Below, one piece after another: positions 17,410 through 27,421 of a stretch of DNA of 35,663 nucleotides. The stretch is from Acidobacteriota bacterium (GTDB lineage: Bacteria; Acidobacteriota; Terriglobia; Terriglobales; Acidobacteriaceae), in assembly GCA_021802085.1 (NCBI GenBank), contig JAKAAZ010000002.1, forward strand, positions 1 through 35,663, in the 5' to 3' direction. Positions within the stretch are counted from its first letter, which is position 1, and each line of letters begins with the position of its first letter. The notes below the pieces were generated by a model, which saw only the letters and a list, made by a program, of their open reading frames with translations, did not search any database and was not told the DNA's origin. The translations under genes and the position numbers were made by a program.

Positions 17410-19080
17410 ATGCGCCGGATAAATGGTAGACTGCACCCGATGCGCGCTGGATCGAAACTGGGCTGGGTGCTTGCGGCAGAAAGCGGTGTGCTGCTGGTAC
17501 TGCCATTTCCGGTGGCGGGCCCGCTTCCTCACTGGCGCGCCGCGCTGGCCTGGATAGCATTCATTCCGCTATTGATCGCGCTTCTGGTCCCGAGGGATGG
17601 CTTTGGATGGCCGCGGGTGGCGCGCAATACGCTGCTCGGGTACTTCTGCGGAATTCTCTGGTACGGCGGCACCTGTTACTGGATTGAGTCGACGATGCGG
17701 CTGTACGGGAACCTTTCTCCCTTCATGGCCAGCATCGTGCTTCTGCTGTTCTGTCTATATCTTGGCCTCTACTTCGCGTTGTTTGCATTGCTCGTCACCC
17801 TCGCCCAGCGAGCCACTGGGAGTACGATCTGGACGCTGGTGCTGACGCCTCTGCTGTGGATAGCAGTGGAGCTAGCTCGCGCGCGGATCACCAGTTTCCC
17901 ATGGAATCAACTGGGGGATTCCCAGGTGGACAACCTGCTGCTGACGCGGCTAGCGCCCTGGGCCGGTACCTATGGAATCTCTTTCGTGCTGGTGGCTGGG
18001 AACTGCGCCATGGCCAGCTTGCTTCTTTTTCGAGGGTGGCGGGCGCGCCTTATTCCATTGATTCTTGCGATTGGTTTGGCGGCTGGGTTGTCGAAAGGAT
18101 ATAACCTGCAGGTTGCCCACGAGTCCACCCACGCAACCGCGATGCTGCTGCAGCCGAACCTAAGCGTGAGTGGAGGGAACAACTGGATGGGCGATGTGTT
18201 CGATCTCCACATGCAGCACCTCACAACACTCAGCGAGAACGCATGCGGCGCATATTTTCAAGGCCTTCCCATCCGTGGCGATGCGAGGATTCAGCCGACT
18301 TGCAATCCGCGATACATCGAGAAGCCTGAGATCAATGTAATTGTCTGGCCGGAATCTCCGGCCCCATTGGAAGACTCCGACCCGCGCTTTCGCCACTGGG
18401 TCTCGGCGCTGGCCGAAGATGCACATGCGCCCATGATTGTTGGCGATATCGCAGTTGAGCCCGAGCCTGGTCAGACAGGGGCTGCCCTGTACAACTCAGC
18501 CGCGTTTGTGGCTTCAGATGGAACGTTTGCAGGCCGCTACGACAAGATGCATCTGGTGCCGTTTGGCGAATACACGCCGTTCCCGGAACTATTGTCCTTT
18601 GCCGGATCGCTGACGGATCAGGTGGGCCATATGACCCCTGGAAGGCGTCGCGTGGTATTTGCGGCGGACGGGCATCGCTACGGCGTTTTCATTTGCTACG
18701 AGTCGATTTTTGGCGATGAAGTACGCCAGTTTGTGAAGCTGGGCGCGGATGTGCTGGTCAATATTTCCGATGATGGCTGGTATGGCGATACCAGCGCGCC
18801 ATGGCAGCACTTGAACATGACCCGAATGCGCGCGATTGAAAACGATCGCTGGGTATTGATCGATACCAATAGCGGTGTTACATCTGTCATCGATCCGCGC
18901 GGACGGGTGGCGCAAAGCGCGCCGCGCCATGCGGAGATTTCGTTGTTGGCGCGCTTCAATTATGGTTCGCGGCAGACTTTTTATACGCGCCACGGCGACC
19001 TGTTCGCCTGGCTCTGTGCCATAATCGCAATAGTTCTCGCTGTCGATGGAGCGGTCCAGAACAACTATCGGCAAGCCTGA
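17410..19080 (+). CDS. lnt: Apolipoprotein N-acyltransferase
   Basis: Multi-TM N-terminus then nitrilase domain with VIVWPESPAP (Glu), YDKMHLVPFGEYTPFPE (Lys), YGVFICYESIFGDEVRQF (Cys), NISDDGWYG. Confidence 0.94.
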   Translation: MRRINGRLHPMRAGSKLGWVLAAESGVLLVLPFPVAGPLPHWRAALAWIAFIPLLIALLVPRDGFGWPRVARNTLLGYFCGILWYGGTCYWIESTMRLYGNLSPFMASIVLLLFCLYLGLYFALFALLVTLAQRATGSTIWTLVLTPLLWIAVELARARITSFPWNQLGDSQVDNLLLTRLAPWAGTYGISFVLVAGNCAMASLLLFRGWRARLIPLILAIGLAAGLSKGYNLQVAHESTHATAMLLQPNLSVSGGNNWMGDVFDLHMQHLTTLSENACGAYFQGLPIRGDARIQPTCNPRYIEKPEINVIVWPESPAPLEDSDPRFRHWVSALAEDAHAPMIVGDIAVEPEPGQTGAALYNSAAFVASDGTFAGRYDKMHLVPFGEYTPFPELLSFAGSLTDQVGHMTPGRRRVVFAADGHRYGVFICYESIFGDEVRQFVKLGADVLVNISDDGWYGDTSAPWQHLNMTRMRAIENDRWVLIDTNSGVTSVIDPRGRVAQSAPRHAEISLLARFNYGSRQTFYTRHGDLFAWLCAIIAIVLAVDGAVQNNYRQA

Positions 19081-19108
19081 AAATCCATTTCTGAAGACTG
19101 GTCCGACC

Positions 19109-20237
19109 ATGCTCAATGACTTAGAGTTTGCCTACAATCCCATCGAGCAGAAAGTCCGCGATCTGCAGGAGTATCTTTGACGCGGAACGCCTGCGCAAAG
19201 AACTTGTCTCCATTGAAGAAAAGGTAGCCGATCCGGCCATCTGGGCCAATCCATCCGCCTCGCAACCGTTGATGCGGGAGCGCAAGCGGCTGGAATCCCT
19301 GCTGGCGGACGACACGGAACTGCGCCGGCGCAGAGAAGACATCGCGGCATATTTTGAACTGGCGCGCGAAGGCGAACAGGTTGAACCTGACCTGCTGCGG
19401 GAGATTGAAGGCCTGCGCGCATTTTCAGAGGCGCTGGAATCCCGCACCATGCTTTCGGAAGAAACCGATCCGCTGAATGCGATCGTGACGGTCCATCCGG
19501 GCGCGGGCGGCACCGAATCTCAGGACTGGGCCGAGATGCTGATGCGCATGTACCTGCGGTGGGCGGAACGCCAGGGTTTCAAGACGGAGATCAACGATTA
19601 CCAGGCGGGCGAGGAAGCGGGCATAAAGTCCGCGACGTTTACCGTCACTGGCGACTACGCCTATGGGTTGCTTTCCGGCGAGACCGGCGTGCATCGGCTG
19701 GTGCGAATTTCTCCATTTGATTCCGCCAAGCGCCGCCACACTTCCTTTGCCAGCGTTTTTGTTTCGCCGGAGATTGACGACTCGATTGAAATCGACATCA
19801 GGCCGGAAGATTTGCGCATCGATACCTATCGTTCTGGCGGCAAGGGCGGACAGCATGTGAACACGACGGACTCGGCGGTGCGCATGACGCATCTGTCGAC
19901 CGGGATCGTTGTCTCCTGCCAGAATGAACGCTCACAGCACAAGAACCGCGAGAAGGCGATGAAGATGTTGCGCTCTCGATTGTATGAATATGAATTGGAG
20001 AAGCAGCGGGCGGTGTCGCGGAAAATCGAAGACGCAAAGCTGGAAATCAATTTCGGCTCCCAGATACGGTCGTATGTCATGCAGCCCTATCGCATGGTGA
20101 AGGACCTGCGCACCCGCGTGGAAACGGGAGATGTCGATCGCGTGCTGAACGGCGATCTGGACATGTTTATTCAGGGATTCTTGCGTCTGCGGCGGGAAGG
20201 GAATTATCCTGCGAGCCCGGTGGCAGACTTGGATTAA
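19109..20237 (+). CDS. prfB: Peptide chain release factor 2, expressed by programmed +1 frameshift
   Basis: Zero frame MLNDLEFAYNPIEQKVRDLQEYL then in-frame TGA at 19178-19180; +1 frame continues DAERLRKELVSIEEK. SPF motif (RISPFDSAKRR) and GGQ motif (GGKGGQHVNTTDSAVR). Confidence 0.96.
19166..19181 (+). promoter_or_regulatory. prfB programmed +1 frameshift site
   Basis: SD-like AGGAG, then TAT CTT TGA C; slippery CTT directly before TGA-C, ending at 19181. Confidence 0.95.
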
Positions 20238-20277
20238 GACCATACCCTGGCAACCGAATCGAATCTTTGGAGCCGCG

Positions 20278-20697
20278 ATGAACGAGCCGGAAGCGATCGA
20301 TGAGATTTTGGAGAAAACGAAAATCATCGCCGTTGTTGGGATTTCGAATAAGCCAGAACGACCCAGCCATGGCGTCTCCACGCAGATGCAGCGGCGAGGC
20401 TATCGCATCGTCCCCGTCAACCCTGTGCTGAAGGAAGTGCTGGGAGAAGTTTGCTATTCATCGCTGCTGGAAATTCCGTTTCCGGTGGATTTGGTGAATG
20501 TATTTCGCGCTGCGGAATTTGTGCCGAAGATTGTGGAGGACACCATCGCCATCGGCGCAAAGTATCTATGGCTGCAGGAAGGGATTGTGCATCCGGCAGC
20601 GATTGCCCATGCCGAGGCCAATGGGATCAAAGTGGTGGCGGACCGATGCATGTACAAAGAGCATTTACGATGGACGGCGGACAAGAGGTCGCTTTGA
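20278..20697 (+). CDS. CoA-binding protein (YccU-like)
   Basis: KIIAVVGISNKPERPSHGVSTQMQRRGYRIVPVNPVLKEVLGE..YLWLQEGIVHPAAIAHAEANGIKVVADRCMYKEH. Confidence 0.92.
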   Translation: MNEPEAIDEILEKTKIIAVVGISNKPERPSHGVSTQMQRRGYRIVPVNPVLKEVLGEVCYSSLLEIPFPVDLVNVFRAAEFVPKIVEDTIAIGAKYLWLQEGIVHPAAIAHAEANGIKVVADRCMYKEHLRWTADKRSL

Positions 20698-20748
20698 GGC
20701 CGCGTAGCGGATCGAGGCCCGGGAAAATATCCGTCAGGGGGGAATGCA

Positions 20749-22836
20749 ATGGATCCGCGTCGTAAATCGCGATTCCTTCTGGCGGTGCTTGCTTGTTTTC
20801 TCCTGCTTTGCGGCCACGGTTTTGCACAGGCGGTACGAACGCAGCACCTGACGGTTGAATTGGTGACGGAAACCGGCACCATCGCTCCCAATCGAGATTT
20901 TCTTGCCGGGCTGCATTTCGTATTGGACAAGGGCTGGCACATTTATTGGATCAATGCGGGCGATGCAGGAGAGCCGCCTCGCGTCGACTGGCAGCTTCCG
21001 GCTGGAATCACCGCGGGCGATTTGCAGTTTCCCGCTCCCGAGCGGCTGCCGCTGGGACCGCTGATGGATTTCGGCTATCAGAGCGAGGTATTGCTACCCG
21101 TTCCCATGCGTGCCGACGGCAGCGTCCATTCTCGATCGAAAGAAATCTTGCGCGGCCACCTGCATTTTCTGGTGTGCAGCAATGTTTGCATCCCTGGTAA
21201 GGCGGAACTGGAGCACTCGGTTTCCGTGGCCAGCCAACCGGGTGCGCCCGATGCAAAAATGGAGCCATTGTTTCTCGCCGCCGAGCGAGCGTTGCCGCGC
21301 ACGCTGCCGTTGGGCGTGTCTGTGCAGGTGCAGCAAACGAAGACGGCATTTGTCATCCGGCTCACAGGCAAGAGCGCGGCCAGTGCGGAGTTCTACCCCT
21401 TTGACCAGAACTTGATCGCCAATGCATCGCCGCAAACGGTCCAAAGGCTGGCGGACGGCGTACGCATAACGGTGGAAAAGGCGCAGGGGTTGCAGCAGGT
21501 CCCCGCACAACTGCATGGACTGCTGAAGTTTCCCGATGGCACGGCCTATCAATTCACGTCGCCGGTCACCACCGGATATGCCGTACAGCGCGTGACGGTT
21601 ACGGCACCTGGCGGAGGGCTTCTGCGCGTGCTGGGGCTGGCCTTTCTGGGCGGACTGATCTTGAACCTGATGCCGTGCGTCTTTCCAGTGCTGTTCATTA
21701 AAGGGCTGTCGCTGGTGCAATCTTCGGGTCATGAGCGCAAGCGATTGCGGACGCACGGGGCCATGTACGCACTGGGAATTCTGGTGTCTTTCTGGGCCAT
21801 TGTCGCGCTGCTGCTGCTGTTGCGAGCTGGCGGCCATCATCTCGGCTGGGGATTTCAATTTCAATCTCCCTATTTTGTGGCCTGCATGGCGCTGCTGTTC
21901 TTCTTTCTCGGACTCAGCTTGGCAGGGCAGTTTGAGATTGGTCTGTCCGTTACCAGCGTGGGCGGCGAGCTCGCGCAGCGCAGTGGTTATACTGGCAGCT
22001 TCTTCACGGGCGTTCTCGCGACGGTCGTCGCCACGCCATGCACAGCGCCATTCATGGGGGCTGCGATCGGCTTCGCGCTGAGCCAAAGCGCTGTCATTAC
22101 CTTCGCTGTGTTTACGCTGCTGGCGCTGGGTCTGGCAGCACCCTACGTTCTGCTTACATTGCAGCCCGCTTGGATACGCCTGCTGCCGAAACCCGGCGCG
22201 TGGATGGAGTATCTGAAGCAGGCGGTATCGATTCCGATCTTTGTCGCGGTGATCTGGATGGTCTGGGTGTTCGTGCAGGTGGCTGGCAGCAACGGTGTGG
22301 CCGCGTTGCTTGCAGGTCTGTTGCTTACAGCCATCGCCGGATGGGTGCTGGGACATTGGCCGGCGAAATGGATGTCCGCAGCGGTGGCGCTGCTTCTATT
22401 GCTTGCGGCTGTCGCGTTACCCAGTATTGCCGCAAAGGAACTTCCGACACCAAGTGCTGTTACCCAGACATCTGCGCGAGCCGCAACGTGGCAGACCTTC
22501 AGTCCGCAGCGGCTGGCTGCGGAGCGCGCCCAGGGGAAAGCTGTCTTTGTGGATTTTTCGGCGGCGTGGTGTCTGAGTTGTCAAGTGAATGAGCGCGTCG
22601 TGCTCGACCGGCCCGATGTAGAAGAGGAGTTCCGCAAAAGCGGGGTGGTGATGATGCGCGCGGACTGGACCAATCACGATGACACGATCGCCGCGGCGCT
22701 GGCGCAGCTGGGCCGCAGTGGTGTGCCTACCTATGCGTTGTATTCCGGGGGACCGCAAACCGCGCCGAAGGTGTTGCCGGAGGTTTTGACATCCGGGATT
22801 GTGTTCGATGCGCTGAAGGGCCTGCGTGCCGAATAG
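20749..22836 (+). CDS. DsbD-like thiol:disulfide interchange protein
   Basis: N-terminal periplasmic domain, polytopic core with NLMPCVFPVLFIKGLS and ATPCTAPFMGAAIGFA, C-terminal thioredoxin-like FVDFSAAWCLSCQVNE. Confidence 0.93.
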   Translation: MDPRRKSRFLLAVLACFLLLCGHGFAQAVRTQHLTVELVTETGTIAPNRDFLAGLHFVLDKGWHIYWINAGDAGEPPRVDWQLPAGITAGDLQFPAPERLPLGPLMDFGYQSEVLLPVPMRADGSVHSRSKEILRGHLHFLVCSNVCIPGKAELEHSVSVASQPGAPDAKMEPLFLAAERALPRTLPLGVSVQVQQTKTAFVIRLTGKSAASAEFYPFDQNLIANASPQTVQRLADGVRITVEKAQGLQQVPAQLHGLLKFPDGTAYQFTSPVTTGYAVQRVTVTAPGGGLLRVLGLAFLGGLILNLMPCVFPVLFIKGLSLVQSSGHERKRLRTHGAMYALGILVSFWAIVALLLLLRAGGHHLGWGFQFQSPYFVACMALLFFFLGLSLAGQFEIGLSVTSVGGELAQRSGYTGSFFTGVLATVVATPCTAPFMGAAIGFALSQSAVITFAVFTLLALGLAAPYVLLTLQPAWIRLLPKPGAWMEYLKQAVSIPIFVAVIWMVWVFVQVAGSNGVAALLAGLLLTAIAGWVLGHWPAKWMSAAVALLLLLAAVALPSIAAKELPTPSAVTQTSARAATWQTFSPQRLAAERAQGKAVFVDFSAAWCLSCQVNERVVLDRPDVEEEFRKSGVVMMRADWTNHDDTIAAALAQLGRSGVPTYALYSGGPQTAPKVLPEVLTSGIVFDALKGLRAE

Positions 22837-22962
22837 ATCGTTCTTCATTTCGGAGGCACAGCTATTGGATCGGCCCTAAATTGGCGGGTTGCTGTGTCCG
22901 GAGCGCGCGATATTTTGCGATCCAGCCGATTGTTGCAACTGCGGCTGCTTTCGTCTCCTCTG

Positions 22963-23021
22963 GCGAACTAAGTCAGTTCGCGGGGTTGCGAACTGCTACT
23001 ATGTCTCCGTGCCAGGCACGG
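22963..23021 (+). promoter_or_regulatory. Leader inverted repeats upstream of AAA ATPase
   Basis: GCGAACT-aagtc-AGTTCGC (22963-22981), and the 15-nt palindrome CCGTGCC-a-GGCACGG (23007-23021) just before the ggagg ribosome-binding site. Confidence 0.5.
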
Positions 23022-23040
23022 TCTTGGAGGACCAACAAAA

Positions 23041-24309
23041 ATGGATGATCCAAGAAATAGTAAGTCCATAGACGGACCGCTTCACAAACCCGAAACAGTT
23101 TCCGATGTTGGCGTGCCTCAGAGGGTTCTTGACGATTTGGCGCTGAAGGCTCTCCATTTGTTCGGTCCACTCTCGCTTCTTGAGCTGTCCATGCACATGC
23201 GGCTAAGCCTGAGCATTGTCGAGGAACTGTTTGTCCGAATGAGGGCCCAACATCTCTGCGAAGTTACCGGCATGTCCCATAATGTTTCGGATATAGCGAT
23301 CACGTCCCAGGGCAGATCCCGGGCATTGGAGTTGTTGTCCCAATGCCAATATGCGGGCGCTACGCCGGTGTCTCTCGAAAGCTATGTGAAGCAGGTCCAT
23401 CTGCAGAGCGCTCGCGACATCGAAGTGCATCAGCCCGATGTCGAACGAGCCTTTGCTCATCTTGTGCTGGACAGCAGAATACTGTCGCAGCTCGGAACAG
23501 GACTGAATTCGGGCACCTCAATTTTCCTCTACGGACCGACTGGAGTCGGAAAGACCGTGATCGCGGAAACTTTGTCGCGCGTGGTTGCCGAGGACAAGGT
23601 GTGGATACCGTATGCGGTGGAAGTCGATGGCCAAGTCATCACCGTCTACGATCCCGTGGTCCACAAGGCCGTCGCTGAACCTGTGACTTGGGAGAGCGAC
23701 TGGCGCTGGGTGCTTTGCGACCGTCCCGCGGTCCTCGTCGGCGGCGAGCTGACGGGCGAGATGCTGAACCTGCAATTCAATCCGATCACGAAATTCTATG
23801 TCGGCCCGGTACAAATGAAAGCCAACAATGGGGTCCTAATCATTGACGATTTCGGACGGCAGCGGCTGCAACCGGAAGCGCTCCTGAACCGCTGGATCGT
23901 TCCACTTGATCGCAGGACCGACTTTCTCAACCTGGCAGGTGGGAAAACAATTGAAATCCCATTTGAGATATTGGTGGTGTTTGCAACCAACTTGGACCCT
24001 TCTCAGTTACTGGATGAGGCCTTCTTGCGGAGAATCCACACGAAGATCAAAATCGGCGAGGTTTCCGACGGCCAGTTTCAGGAGATTTTTCGCCGGGTCG
24101 CCAGCGAGCATGCACTTGAATACGATGTGGAGGTCCTCCAAGGCTTGGTCGATGTGATCCGCAGCCACTCAGACTTGTTGCGGCCATGTTATGCGAGAGA
24201 CCTGGTGAATCAGATCCGTTGGGTCGCCAGATACGAAGGCAGAAAACCGTATATCAACCGCGCGGCTGTAATGCGCGCGGCTGAAGCTTATTTTCTGCCC
24301 GCTTCCTGA
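23041..24309 (+). CDS. AAA-family ATPase with N-terminal winged-helix-like region
   Basis: Walker A IFLYGPTGVGKTVIAE, Walker B GVLIIDDFGRQ, sensor FATNLDPSQLLDEAFLRRIHTKI; ggagg ribosome-binding site upstream of ATG 23041. Confidence 0.87.
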   Translation: MDDPRNSKSIDGPLHKPETVSDVGVPQRVLDDLALKALHLFGPLSLLELSMHMRLSLSIVEELFVRMRAQHLCEVTGMSHNVSDIAITSQGRSRALELLSQCQYAGATPVSLESYVKQVHLQSARDIEVHQPDVERAFAHLVLDSRILSQLGTGLNSGTSIFLYGPTGVGKTVIAETLSRVVAEDKVWIPYAVEVDGQVITVYDPVVHKAVAEPVTWESDWRWVLCDRPAVLVGGELTGEMLNLQFNPITKFYVGPVQMKANNGVLIIDDFGRQRLQPEALLNRWIVPLDRRTDFLNLAGGKTIEIPFEILVVFATNLDPSQLLDEAFLRRIHTKIKIGEVSDGQFQEIFRRVASEHALEYDVEVLQGLVDVIRSHSDLLRPCYARDLVNQIRWVARYEGRKPYINRAAVMRAAEAYFLPAS

Positions 24310-24326
24310 AGATAGCTGCATAACGG

Positions 24327-25679
24327 CTATTTGCGATTTCGCTTGCGAATGCTTGCAATCTCTTCCATGCGCTGTTGCAGCATTTTTTCGCGGCCGCGAT
24401 CGGTCGGCTGATAATATTTGCGCCCAATCAATCCTGGCGGAAGGCAATCCATGTCGGAGACCGCGTCCGCCTCATCGTGGGCGTAGCGATAGCCTTTGCC
24501 ATAGTCGAGCGACTCCATCAGCCGCGTGGGCGCGTTGCGCAAATGCAACGGCACCGGCTCGGCTCGCGTCTGTTCCACGTCGCGCGTGACTGCACCGTAG
24601 GCCGTGTAGAGTGCATTGGACTTGGGCGCAAGCGCGAGATAGACAGCCGCCTGGGCCAGAGCCAGATCGCCTTCCGGGCTGCCGAGAAAATCCATCGAAT
24701 CGCGCGCGGACAACGCCAGGTTGAGTGCTTCCGGCGCGGCGAGGCCAATGTCCTCCGAGGCCATGCGCACCAACCGGCGCGCCAGATACATGGGGTCTTC
24801 GCCAGAGCGCAACATGCGCGCCAGCCAATAGAGTGCCGCATCCGGGTCGCTGTTGCGGATGGACTTATGCAGCGCGGAGATGAGGTTATAGTGTTCCTCG
24901 CCGCTCTTGTCGTAAAGCAGGGTTTTCTGCTGCACCGCGTCGGCAATCAGTGGACCGTCGAGCGAGGCTTGGCCCGCGCTCGCAGCCAGTCGGGTCGCGG
25001 CTTCCAGCACGTTGTAGGCCCGGCGCACATCGCCGTTCGAATATCCAGCGATTACGTTCAGCGCATCCTCTGGAGCGGTGATGCCGAAGCCGCCCAGCCC
25101 GCGTTCCGTGTCCGCAAGGGCACGATGCAGCAGTGCAACAATTTGCTCATCACTCAGCGCCTCCAGCACGTAGACGCGGCAGCGAGAGAGTAGCGCGGCA
25201 TTCAGCTCGAAGGAAGGATTCTCGGTCGTGGCTCCGATCAGCCGGATGGCCCCGCGCTCGACGTAGGGGAGAAAGGCATCCTGCTGGCTGCGGTTGAAGC
25301 GGTGAATCTCGTCGATAAATAAAATTGTTCGCATCCCGGCGGAAGCGGCCTGATCGGCTTCCGCCATCACCTGTTTGATCTCTTTGATCCCGCTGACGAC
25401 GGCGGAAAACTCGATGAATGTGGCCTGGGTGGTGTGGGCGACGATTTTCGCCAGAGTCGTTTTCCCCACGCCGGGCGGACCCCACAGGATCATCGACGTG
25501 GTGTCGTCTGTTTCCAACTGCAAACGCAGGGCTTTGCCGGGCGCGAGCAGATGCTCCTGGCCGACGAACTCGTCGAGTGTGCGGGGACGCATCCGCTCGG
25601 CCAGCGGGCGTTGTCGCAGATCGGCTGGTGTGTCTTTCGAATAAGCGGGATCACCCGGCAAAGCGTCAAAGAGGCTCAT
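24327..25679 (-). CDS. rarA: Replication-associated recombination protein A (RarA/MgsA)
   Basis: RPLAERMRPRTLDEFVGQEHLLAPGKALR, MILWGPPGVGKTTLAKIVA, FIDEIHRFNRSQQDAFLPYVE, IGATTENPSFELNAALLSRCRVY. Confidence 0.96.
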   Translation of the reverse strand: MSLFDALPGDPAYSKDTPADLRQRPLAERMRPRTLDEFVGQEHLLAPGKALRLQLETDDTTSMILWGPPGVGKTTLAKIVAHTTQATFIEFSAVVSGIKEIKQVMAEADQAASAGMRTILFIDEIHRFNRSQQDAFLPYVERGAIRLIGATTENPSFELNAALLSRCRVYVLEALSDEQIVALLHRALADTERGLGGFGITAPEDALNVIAGYSNGDVRRAYNVLEAATRLAASAGQASLDGPLIADAVQQKTLLYDKSGEEHYNLISALHKSIRNSDPDAALYWLARMLRSGEDPMYLARRLVRMASEDIGLAAPEALNLALSARDSMDFLGSPEGDLALAQAAVYLALAPKSNALYTAYGAVTRDVEQTRAEPVPLHLRNAPTRLMESLDYGKGYRYAHDEADAVSDMDCLPPGLIGRKYYQPTDRGREKMLQQRMEEIASIRKRNRK

Positions 25680-26503
25680 GGCTTGCCCTGGAAGGATTCC
25701 TGGCTACGCTGGCGCGATGCCTCGCAAAGCAAGATCGACGCGGCGATGGCGGCATTCAGAGATTCCACGTTTCCCGGACATGGAATGTGGACAGTTTCTT
25801 GGCAGAAGGACAGTATCTCTTCGAAAATTCCGGCGCCTTCATTGCCGATGACGAAGGCCGTCGGTCCCCGGAGATCTGCTTCGAAGATGGAAGTTCCAGC
25901 GTCGGCAACGCAGGCGTACAGGGGAATCTGTTTCTCTGACAGACGCCGCAGCAGCGCGGAGTCGTCCAAGGAAACGACGGGCAGACGAAAGCTGGAACCG
26001 GCAGACGCGCGCAGAGCTTTCTGGTTCCATGGACTGACGCTCCCCGGCGTTAGCAGCACTCCAGTCGCGGCGAATGCCTCCGCCGAGCGGATGATGGCGC
26101 CAACATTGCCCGGATCTTGCAGCCCTGCCAGAATGACGAGCCGGGGACGGTTTGCTTCCAGCAGCGATTCCAGAGTCCACCGCGGTAGCTCGACCAGAGC
26201 GGCGGCGCCTTGCGGAGACTCGGTAGCGCAGGCATGATCGAAGGCGCCGGCAGCTACGGGAAAAATCTGGGCACGTTCGAAGGAACGCCAGATGTTTTCA
26301 GCGACGCGGTCCTCACGCAGGAACAAAGTGACGAATCGAAGTCCGCTGCGCTGGGCTTCCTCGACCAGATGATCCCCTTCAATGGCGATCCATCGATCCG
26401 GGCCTAGAGACGGCCGCTGAAGACGCTGGCGCAGGTCCTTCAGCCTGGCATTCTGACGGCTGCGGATGATTTCAGGGGAAGCGGAGGCCACGAAATCCGG
26501 CAT
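25676..26503 (-). CDS. TrmH/SpoU-family RNA 2'-O-methyltransferase
   Basis: VILAGLQDPGNVGAIIRSAEAFAATGVLL, AFVIGNEGAGI, VHIPCPGNVESLNAAIAASILLCE. Start set at MPDFVAS; stop overlaps the rarA start (ATGA). Confidence 0.93.
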   Translation of the reverse strand: MPDFVASASPEIIRSRQNARLKDLRQRLQRPSLGPDRWIAIEGDHLVEEAQRSGLRFVTLFLREDRVAENIWRSFERAQIFPVAAGAFDHACATESPQGAAALVELPRWTLESLLEANRPRLVILAGLQDPGNVGAIIRSAEAFAATGVLLTPGSVSPWNQKALRASAGSSFRLPVVSLDDSALLRRLSEKQIPLYACVADAGTSIFEADLRGPTAFVIGNEGAGIFEEILSFCQETVHIPCPGNVESLNAAIAASILLCEASRQRSQESFQGKP

Positions 26504-26587
26504 ACCTGGCGATTTTACGCCCGGACTGACGCAACCCTTTCGTCGGCGATACGATTCCAGCCTTGCAGGCTTCGTCGAACAGGTATC

Positions 26588-27301
26588 ATGGGTGCAAGCT
26601 TGAAAATACGTCGAAGCCAAAACTTTCGACCCAGAACTCGCTGCTTCGGAGAGACCAGTTTGTCAGCGGAAATACTGCGCGTACATCCGGATGAGCCCGA
26701 ACCGGAAAAGATCGAATATATAGTTCGCTGCCTGCAAAAGGGTAGTGTGGTCGGGATGCCGACGGACACGTTTTACGGACTGGCCGTGGATCCGGTCAAT
26801 CTGCACGCCGTCGAACTGATCTATGAAATCAAGATGCGGCTGCGGCACAAGCCGCTTTCTTTGTTGCTGGCCGATGTTGCACAGGCGTATGAGATCGCGC
26901 GGAGCCTGGATTCGCAATTCGACCGTCTGGCGGAACGCTTCTGGCCCGGACCGCTCACCGTGATCGTGCGGGCGGGGACCCGGTTGCCCTTGCGAGTTAC
27001 GGCCAACACGGGAAATGTTGCCCTGCGTGTGCCCGATGCGGCCATCCCGCGCGCGGTAGTGCGGATGTTGGGGCTCCCGGTGACGGCCACCTCCGCGAAT
27101 GCATTCGGCGCACCGGAGTGCACACACGCACTAGGAGTTCGAGATCAACTCGGCGATCGCCTCCCCCTGATCGTCGACGGCGGCCCGACGGCGCGAAGTC
27201 TTCCGACAACCATCGTCGATCTGTCCTCAGGACCGGGAACCTGGCAAATACTGCGTGAGGGTGCGATTCCGACGCACGAGATCGCTCTCGCGTTGCAATA
27301 G
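26588..27301 (+). CDS. Sua5/YciO/YrdC family (L-threonylcarbamoyladenylate synthase)
   Basis: GSVVGMPTDTFYGLAVDPVN, RLRHKPLSLLLAD, RFWPGPLTVIVRAG, GNVALRVPDAAIPRAVVRMLGLPVTATSAN. Start may be TTG at 26660. Confidence 0.93.
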   Translation: MGASLKIRRSQNFRPRTRCFGETSLSAEILRVHPDEPEPEKIEYIVRCLQKGSVVGMPTDTFYGLAVDPVNLHAVELIYEIKMRLRHKPLSLLLADVAQAYEIARSLDSQFDRLAERFWPGPLTVIVRAGTRLPLRVTANTGNVALRVPDAAIPRAVVRMLGLPVTATSANAFGAPECTHALGVRDQLGDRLPLIVDGGPTARSLPTTIVDLSSGPGTWQILREGAIPTHEIALALQ

Positions 27302-27421
27302 AGCGAATTTCCTCTGGTGTGATCTGTCGAAGCGGAACGTGGTGCGGTTCTCTTTAGCGAGCCGCGCGAAGGTTGCCGACTTCGATACCGCCTATAAAAT
27401 TTCGACTCCAGCGGGGCAAAG

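Noticed and set aside
21094-22356. 420-aa minus-strand ORF
   Set aside because: Antisense to the DsbD-like gene; composition is Gln/His/Arg-rich shadow coding with no domain.
24375-25193. 272-aa plus-strand ORF
   Set aside because: Antisense to rarA; no supported domain.
25434-26237. 267-aa plus-strand ORF
   Set aside because: Antisense to the rarA/TrmH region; no supported domain.
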